Origin: Chloroflexota bacterium
GTDB lineage: Bacteria > Chloroflexota > Anaerolineae > Caldilineales > Caldilineaceae
Reading direction: 5' to 3'
Assembly: GCA_018969295.1 (NCBI GenBank)
Contig: JAGWYN010000065.1
Coordinates: 1-19,279, forward strand
DNA length: 19,279 nt
Under the pieces are notes generated by a model. That model made no database searches. It was not told the origin of the DNA and saw nothing but the letters and a program-made list of their open reading frames with translations. Position numbers and translations under genes: made by a program. Shown here piece by piece: positions 14,850 to 19,279 of this stretch. How positions within the stretch are numbered: position 1 is the first letter of the stretch; each line of letters begins with the position of its first letter.

Positions 14850-15030
14850 GTGGTTCGCCGCTTCTCGTCCAGGGAAAAAAAGCGCCGGATCGTGGCGAGT
14901 GTGGTCGAGCCTGGCACCTTTGGGGACGTGCCCGTGTTGGGCTTCGAGAATCACTTGCCCTGCCATCCCGAGGTTCTGTGGGACGGTAACCGTATACACA
15001 GTGCCGCTCGAAAATCCACTCCTCCACTCT
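14850..15030 (+). pseudogene. Mosaic of transposase and ceramidase-like shards
   Basis: A short frame at 14850 reads RRFSSREKKRRIVASVVEPG, which resembles the N-terminus of small IS66/IS3-type transposition proteins. It then joins VPVLGFENHLPCHPEVLWDG, a ceramidase-like segment. Bases 14958-14991 match 9370-9403, and 14998-15027 match 9640-9669, so this is a copy of the ceramidase-like gene with about 235 bases deleted between the two blocks. At 15027/15031 it meets the transposase fragment on the opposite strand. Nothing here is likely to make a functional protein. Confidence 0.6.
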
Positions 15031-15505
15031 GGGTTCACAGCGTACAATCCGGCGCAGCAGAGGTATCCGTTTGCCCTTCACCTCGCCAGCGACCACTATC
15101 ACCCCAAAGACAACCGCTGGCAACGCTCTTTGCGCCAGGCTATGGAAATGTTTCCCAGCCCATCCTTTGAGGTGCGGGCGCCAGAAACCAGCCATATCCA
15201 CACTCACGGCCTGGTATCTTTCATGCCGTCGCACACGCCAGTGATTCTCGCTTGCCACGTAAATCTGCCAATTGTCCAGCAGTTCGTTGCTCGTCCATGC
15301 ACCATAACGCCGCCCAACTTCGCCTCACAACCTGCTTGTCGAATCCTTTGGCATCGAATGCCGTAAAGAACGTACCGCGACCCGGCAAGAATGCCCCGCT
15401 CATCATGACCCACAGGATGTGCACCAACGCCAGGTTTGTTCCGATGGGCGCCGTTTGCACAACGGCACTGATTGCTTGTACAGTAAGTTCTACGGCGGTT
15501 GACAT
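15031..15505 (-). pseudogene. Transposase N-terminal fragment with frameshift
   Basis: On the minus strand, starting at ATG 15505 with AAGGAG just upstream (about 15511-15516), the frame reads MSTAVELTVQAISAVVQTAP, then IGTNLALVHILWVMMSGAFL and RRSWAAL. Near 15323 a small deletion shifts the frame; the next reads RYGAWTSNELLDNWQIYVAS, YQAVSVDMAGFWRPHLKGW, HSLAQRALPAVVFGVIVVAG and VKGKRIPLLRRIVR. This pattern, with VD before a FWRP segment, is that of a DDE-type transposase I know from similar genomes, but I cannot name the IS family with certainty. It is cut off at about 15031 by the ceramidase-like shard. Confidence 0.65.
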
Positions 15506-15635
15506 GCTCTACTCCTTCTTATGGTTTTTGTGTCAACCACATTGTGGACTGTCAATCGCCGTTTGTCATTTTCTTTTTGCTGTTGTGCGACTTTTACCGG
15601 AAACTAAAGATGTCTGAAGACGACGAACTCCTACC

Positions 15636-15722
15636 GCCCAACATCCCGTGCAGCCGACCAGGGATGTGCTCGGCTCGTCTGGGAAGCAGATTGCCCCCGG
15701 CGGCTGACGTTAACCGTTCGGC
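15636..15722 (+). other. attC-like recombination site upstream of phzF
   Basis: The outer core GCCCAAC (15636-15642) faces GTTCGGC (15716-15722), and the inner arms CAGCCG (15651-15656) and CGGCTG (15701-15706) are exactly complementary. Extension inward (GACCAGGG against CCCCCGG) requires unpaired A residues on one arm, as in the extrahelical bases that orient integron attC folding. The outer cores have one mismatch, and no integrase is present. The phzF start lies 22 bases downstream, the usual cassette geometry. Confidence 0.5.
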
Positions 15723-15743
15723 CGAAAGGCGTTTCAAGTTGCC

Positions 15744-16616
15744 ATGAGCGTTGCTCAGCCCGTCTATGTTGTCGATGCTTTCTCAGATCGTCCGTTTGGC
15801 GGAAACCCGGCTGCCGTATGCCCGCTTGACACACCGGCAAGTGGGGTGTGGATGCAGTCCGTAGCGGCGGAGATGAATCTTTCCGAGACGGCTTTTGTGA
15901 TTCATGCCAATGGCAGGTGGAACCTGCGTTGGTTGACCCCGACGGTCGAGGTGGACCTCTGCGGGCACGCGACGCTCGCAGCAGCCCATGTGTTGTGGGA
16001 GTCGGGGCGTAGCGACAATAGCCAGCCACTTCAATTCCGTAGTCGCAGCGGAACGCTGACCGTCGTGTGGAGCAAGGACGGCTATCAGATGGACTTCCCG
16101 GCTCTTCCGGTCGAGGCAATCCCCATGCCCACGGGCTTTTCTGAAGCGATCGGAGCGGAGCCCGTCTGGATCGGAACAAACGGAATGGACCTCTTCGCTG
16201 AAGTTGCTGACGAGGCAACCCTTCGCTCCCTGAGACCCGATTCAATGCGGATCGCCAGTTATCCAGTGCGTGGCGTTATCGTGACAGCCAGAGCCGCCGA
16301 ATGGGATTTTGTGTCTCGTTTCTTCGGTCCGGGCAGCGGAGTGCCGGAGGATCCGGTCACCGGATCTGCCCATTGTGCTTTGGGGCCGTATTGGGCGCAC
16401 CGGCTCGGGCGAAGCGAACTGATCGGGTTTCAGGCATCCTCGCGTGGCGGACAAGTGCGCGTAAGTGTCTGCGGCAAGCGGGTCAAACTCGGCGGTAACG
16501 CTGTGACCGTATTGCGAGGCGAGTTGGATGTGCCACGCTGTGCGGCTGACGACTCATGGCAGCAACTGGTCGAACAAAGCAATGCAGCAGACTCGCGAGA
16601 AAATCGGGCAGTGTAG
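15744..16616 (+). CDS. PhzF/YddE-family isomerase
   Basis: This is a complete 290-aa PhzF-family protein. Members share the diaminopimelate-epimerase fold and isomerise small metabolites (trans-2,3-dihydro-3-hydroxyanthranilate in phenazine synthesis for PhzF itself). Visible are the N-terminal VYVVDAFSDRPFGGNPAAV, the catalytic Glu48 in NLSETAFV, the substrate loop VDLCGHAT (71-77) and the C-terminal GVPEDPVTGSAHCALGPYW (199-217), which mirrors it. Length is normal. No phenazine genes are near, so the substrate is unknown. It starts just after one attC-like site, and its 3' end lies inside another, so it looks like a gene cassette. A symbol is withheld because YddE-type paralogs are common. 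Confidence 0.85.
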   Translation: MSVAQPVYVVDAFSDRPFGGNPAAVCPLDTPASGVWMQSVAAEMNLSETAFVIHANGRWNLRWLTPTVEVDLCGHATLAAAHVLWESGRSDNSQPLQFRSRSGTLTVVWSKDGYQMDFPALPVEAIPMPTGFSEAIGAEPVWIGTNGMDLFAEVADEATLRSLRPDSMRIASYPVRGVIVTARAAEWDFVSRFFGPGSGVPEDPVTGSAHCALGPYWAHRLGRSELIGFQASSRGGQVRVSVCGKRVKLGGNAVTVLRGELDVPRCAADDSWQQLVEQSNAADSRENRAV

Positions 16617-16656
16617 TTTGCGGAAGGTCGCGAGCCGCTGATTACAACCGTTGGGC
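16569..16656 (+). other. attC-like recombination site overlapping the phzF 3' end
   Basis: The right core GTTGGGC (16650-16656) matches the GTTRRRY consensus. The left core is GTCGAAC (16569-16575). The inner arms CAGCAGACTCGCGA (16585-16598) and TCGCGAGCCGCTG (16628-16640) pair over 12 positions with one mismatch and one extra A, which recalls the extrahelical base of attC. The phzF stop (16614-16616) falls in the loop, as is normal for a cassette. The left core is less well matched, so confidence is moderate. Confidence 0.5.
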
Positions 16657-16672
16657 GAACGCACGATGATGC

Positions 16673-16827
16673 GAGATCGCTGTTCGTAGGCTGGAGCACT
16701 TCCGTGCAACCGGCAAGACCGGGTGGCAGAACGGGCACGCCTTCGAGAAGGAGATTCCCCACGATGGGCTGTCGCAGCCGACCGGCGAGGTGCCAGAGCC
16801 CGCAGCACAACCCGTGCTCTTTTGAGA
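16673..16827 (+). pseudogene. Short unknown reading frame after the attC-like site
   Basis: A frame ending at TGA 16825-16827 reads EHFRATGKTGWQNGHAFEKE and IPHDGLSQPTGEVPEPAAQP. The composition looks like real protein, but there is no ATG and a stop lies just upstream at about 16670. I do not recognise it. It may be the 3' end of a truncated cassette gene. Confidence 0.3.
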
Positions 16828-17036
16828 GGCCAATGACATGGAACCGCTACGGAAACAACTTGCCGGATGCGGCATCAGTCCGAGCAAGAGTCGACGAGGT
16901 TTACTCAATCTATCCATTCAACGAGTTCGAGCATGTCATTGCGACGCTCCTCGGCCGTGATGCGCTCTCGATCGATCAGTACTACGAGATGCGCGACAGC
17001 TACATGGAGCGAATGCCTTTCTGTACATTTTCGAGA

Positions 17037-17430
<394 letters not shown>

Positions 17431-18480
17431 ATGCGCTCATTCATTTTTTTACTCACTTGGACAACTCTGCTGATCGGTGCTTTGGCGTTAAGTGGTTGCG
17501 GTGGAACCACCACAGCGCTCACCCAAGTTGAGTCCGTAGCAGAAACCGCATTCAACGAATGGGCAGTTCACAACGGTGAGCCCTATCAAGACGTACAAAT
17601 AATTCAAGAAAGCAACGACGAGTCCTTCGCCACCGTACGCATACTGGCCTGGTTCCGTCCGACGGCTGACGCACCCTGGGAGGAGCGAGAAGCCCTGGTG
17701 GACTGCCGACAAGTAGGCGGTAGCTGGCAATGCGACCGCGAGCTGAGCTTTGCCCTGAGCGAAGGCGAGGTAGGCCGACGCAGCATCACGATCCCTGCCG
17801 GCAGCTTCCAGATGGGCTGCGACCGCAGCAACCCGGCAGGGTCGTGCCAGGATGACGAGCTGCCCCTGCACACGGTGACCCTGAATGCCTATTCTATCGA
17901 CAAGTACGAGGTGACCAACGCCCGCTACCAGGCGTGTGTGGACGCTGGCGCCTGTGAGCCGCCGCAGGAGGCAGGTTCCTACACACGTGATGCATATTTT
18001 GGAAATCCAGAATTCGCCGACTACCCGGTGATCCAGGTGACCTGGCACCAGGCCAATGCCTTCTGCACCTGGGTAGGGGCGCGGTTGCCCACCGAAGCCG
18101 AATGGGAGAAGGCAGCGCGTGGGACGGATGGACGCATTTACCCCTGGGGAGACCAGCCACCCACGCAGGAACTTGCAAACTTTGACAGAAATGTGGGAGA
18201 TACGACACCCGTGGGCAGCTACCCGGCCGGGGCCAGCCCCTACGGCGTGATGGACATGGCCGGCAATGTCTGGGAATGGGTGAGCGACTGGTACGACAGC
18301 GACTACTACAGCCAGTCACCCAGTGAGAACCCACAGGGGCCGGCGACGGGCGGGTCCCGTGTGCTGCGGGGCGGGTCGTGGAGCCTTGACTCCGACGTGC
18401 GCTCCACCTACCGGAGCTACTACAGCCCCAGCCGCTGGAGCGGCTACTACGGCGGGTTCCGGTGTGTCCGCTCGCAGTGA
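17431..18480 (+). CDS. SUMF1/FGE-type lipoprotein
   Basis: This is a 349-aa secreted lipoprotein. ATG 17431 begins the signal peptide MRSFIFLLTWTTLLIGALAL, with lipobox LSGC (Cys23). Residues 24-120 form an unassigned extracytoplasmic region. From about 122 the formylglycine-generating-enzyme-like fold follows: IPAGSFQMGC, YSIDKYEVTNARYQACVDAG, YPVIQVTWHQANAFCTWVGA, RLPTEAEWEKAARG, YPWGDQ, GVMDMAGNVWEWVSDWYDSD, RVLRGGSW and GGFRCV. True FGE enzymes use two Cys near the C-terminus (one in the RSQNTP region and one in GFRC). Here only the GFRC Cys is present, so classical formylglycine synthesis is doubtful and a binding or scaffold role is as likely. An earlier in-frame ATG at 17293 would bury the signal peptide. 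Confidence 0.85.
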   Translation: MRSFIFLLTWTTLLIGALALSGCGGTTTALTQVESVAETAFNEWAVHNGEPYQDVQIIQESNDESFATVRILAWFRPTADAPWEEREALVDCRQVGGSWQCDRELSFALSEGEVGRRSITIPAGSFQMGCDRSNPAGSCQDDELPLHTVTLNAYSIDKYEVTNARYQACVDAGACEPPQEAGSYTRDAYFGNPEFADYPVIQVTWHQANAFCTWVGARLPTEAEWEKAARGTDGRIYPWGDQPPTQELANFDRNVGDTTPVGSYPAGASPYGVMDMAGNVWEWVSDWYDSDYYSQSPSENPQGPATGGSRVLRGGSWSLDSDVRSTYRSYYSPSRWSGYYGGFRCVRSQ

Positions 18481-18926
18481 CTCCGGAATACTGGTCGCTA
18501 CATCTACCCCAGCACTACTCAACCATTTGGGAGCGCACCCAGTCAATTGGGTTTGGCATGCCATCTGATCTGGCAACGGGCGAATTGATACGGTGCCTGG
18601 TTGCGAGTAAGACAAACGCACGCGTACTTGAACTCGGCACAGGAACCGGCCTGGGTACATGTTGGCTGCTTGATGGCATGGATCCCGGCAAGTATATTGG
18701 ATTCGATCACTCCCTCCGTGTGCTTCGGCACGGCGGTATGCTTGTCATAGATGATATGCTGCCACAACCCAATTGGCCAGACGATCATCCGCCAAAAGTG
18801 GAGCGTCTGTTGAAGAAAATCGATGATTTGCCCAATGACGAATTCTCAGTCGTGAAGCTTTGTTGGTATACGGGTCATGTCATTCTCACAAAAAGGCCGA
18901 ACAAGGCTCTTGAGCGGACACGCTGA
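18477..18926 (+). pseudogene. Class I SAM methyltransferase with an internal deletion
   Basis: GTG 18477 overlaps the lipoprotein stop (GTGA). The product starts TPEYWSLHLPQHYSTIWERT, then IGFGMPSDLATGELIRCL and the SAM-binding glycine motif LELGTGTGLGTCWLLDGMD (51-69). After KYIGFDHS it jumps to LRVLRHGGMLVIDDMLPQPN and FSVVKLCWYTGHVILTK. O-methyltransferase-like relatives have about 50-60 residues between these points, including the acidic ribose-binding residue and the catalytic loop. The 149-aa product is therefore internally deleted in frame and probably inactive. The last ten residues (RPNKALERTR) are read from the attC-like site, a tail common in cassette-type genes. Confidence 0.65.
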
Positions 18927-18954
18927 CGCACGCCGCTTGGTTCTATCGTTCGGC
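18896..18954 (+). other. attC-like recombination site after the methyltransferase
   Basis: The outer cores GCCGAAC (18896-18902) and GTTCGGC (18948-18954) are perfectly complementary. The inner arms AGCGG (18913-18917) and CCGCT (18933-18937) also pair, each ten bases from its outer core. The total of 59 nt is within the attC range. The right core deviates from GTTRRRY at one position. The overlapping protein tail NKALERTR is a signature I associate with cassette-borne genes. Confidence 0.55.
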
Positions 18955-19119
18955 GAGAGTCCGCCAGTTGATCCGTCGGGCAGAGGCGGTGTAGCCAGGG
19001 CTGCTCGTCCACAACGTAGGCATGGCCCCTCCTGAGTTGAGCAAGGAGATCAGCTCGTCGTCCGAACTCCCTTCAAGACCCGAGATCCCTGGCCCGCCTG
19101 GGGCTTGTATAACACCCTC
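18955..19119. other. Unassigned stretch between attC-like site and TerY remnant
   Basis: There is no recognisable gene. The minus-strand frame 18943-19158 (GVIQAPGGPGISGLEGSSDD, ELISLLNSGGAMPTLWTSSP) has plausible protein composition and may be the 3' end of an unknown gene, but it overlaps the TerY frame and has no family resemblance. TerY similarity begins only around 19120, so a breakpoint lies near there. Confidence 0.35.
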
Positions 19120-19141
19120 AAGGGAGTACACGAGTTTGTCA

Positions 19142-19279
19142 CCGCGGATGCATACCAACCGCCAATACTTTCTGCGGGCAACGACACGCCAATGGGTGCA
19201 GCAATCAAGGCCGGTCTTGACCTGCTGCGAACGCGCAAAGATGTATACCGGGCCAATGGCATCGCCTATTATCGACCCT
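19142..19279. repeat. Terminal direct repeat (contig-end overlap, right copy)
   Basis: This is the right-hand copy of the 138-bp exact overlap with bases 1-138. It carries the 5' part of the surviving TerY-like frame (residues ADAYQPPILSAGNDTPMG and on), so the same gene is described at the start of the window. It should be counted once if the sequence is circularised. Confidence 0.9.

Noticed and set aside
16704..16832. N-terminal extension of the unknown gene at 16833
   Set aside because: The residues are Arg/Pro/Ser-rich shadow sequence overlapping another plausible frame. GAGAGG supports ATG 16833.

Overview
The window looks like a complete circular assembly rather than a slice of a longer contig. 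Its last 138 bases (19142-19279) repeat its first 138 (1-138) exactly, which would give a 19,141-bp circle joined inside a TerY-like reading frame. I see no replication initiator, partition gene, phage structural gene or integrase. The ends may therefore reflect a real circle without a recognisable replicon, an excised product, or an assembly graph closed across a repeat. The gene content (a TPR-type STAND ATPase beside a CHAT protease, a sugar ABC transporter with a lipoprotein binding protein, an SUMF1-type lipoprotein, many transposase relics) fits a GC-rich environmental bacterium, most plausibly Chloroflexota (Anaerolineae/Caldilineae-like). That assignment is inference from gene style only.

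Layout. 1-784: remnants of a TerY-like vWA protein and an overlapping PP2C-like phosphatase, both truncated. 787-1085: a GC-rich palindromic repeat array abutting an ISKra4-like transposase 3' fragment (1083-1436). 1537-2138: a RelE/ParE-like toxin gene overlapping a small partner gene. 2188-3372: a degenerate IS1634-like element with 36-bp terminal inverted repeats; a 243-bp piece of a second copy lies at 17037-17279 in the same orientation. 3818-8725: the main intact system, a 1130-aa NB-ARC/TPR ATPase followed by a 498-aa CHAT-domain protease. 8868-10320: an IS3 OrfA start fused to an N-terminally truncated neutral-ceramidase-like protein, then a frameshifted DegT/DnrJ aminotransferase remnant. 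10321-13674 (minus strand): an intact carbohydrate ABC importer operon of binding protein, MalF-type and MalG-type permeases, without an ATPase. 13855-15505: transposase and ceramidase shards, including a 455-bp MITE-like derivative. 15636-18954: a cassette-like stretch with three attC-like sites around phzF, an interrupted unknown gene, an SUMF1-type lipoprotein and an internally deleted methyltransferase.

The most interesting part is 3818-8725. The ATPase has a P-loop, Walker B and TTR motif, near-identical 49-residue C-terminal repeats, and a duplicated helical module. Its neighbour has the CHAT catalytic His and Cys. The two proteins share an ungapped 30-residue motif (18/30 identical), placed just before the NB-ARC in one and just before the CHAT domain in the other. 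By analogy with NLR/effector pairs that signal through shared short homotypic motifs, I infer a two-gene conflict or regulated-death system in which the ATPase senses a trigger and activates the protease through the shared motif. The rest of the window, apart from the transporter operon and a few intact genes, is heavily eroded mobile and accessory DNA.
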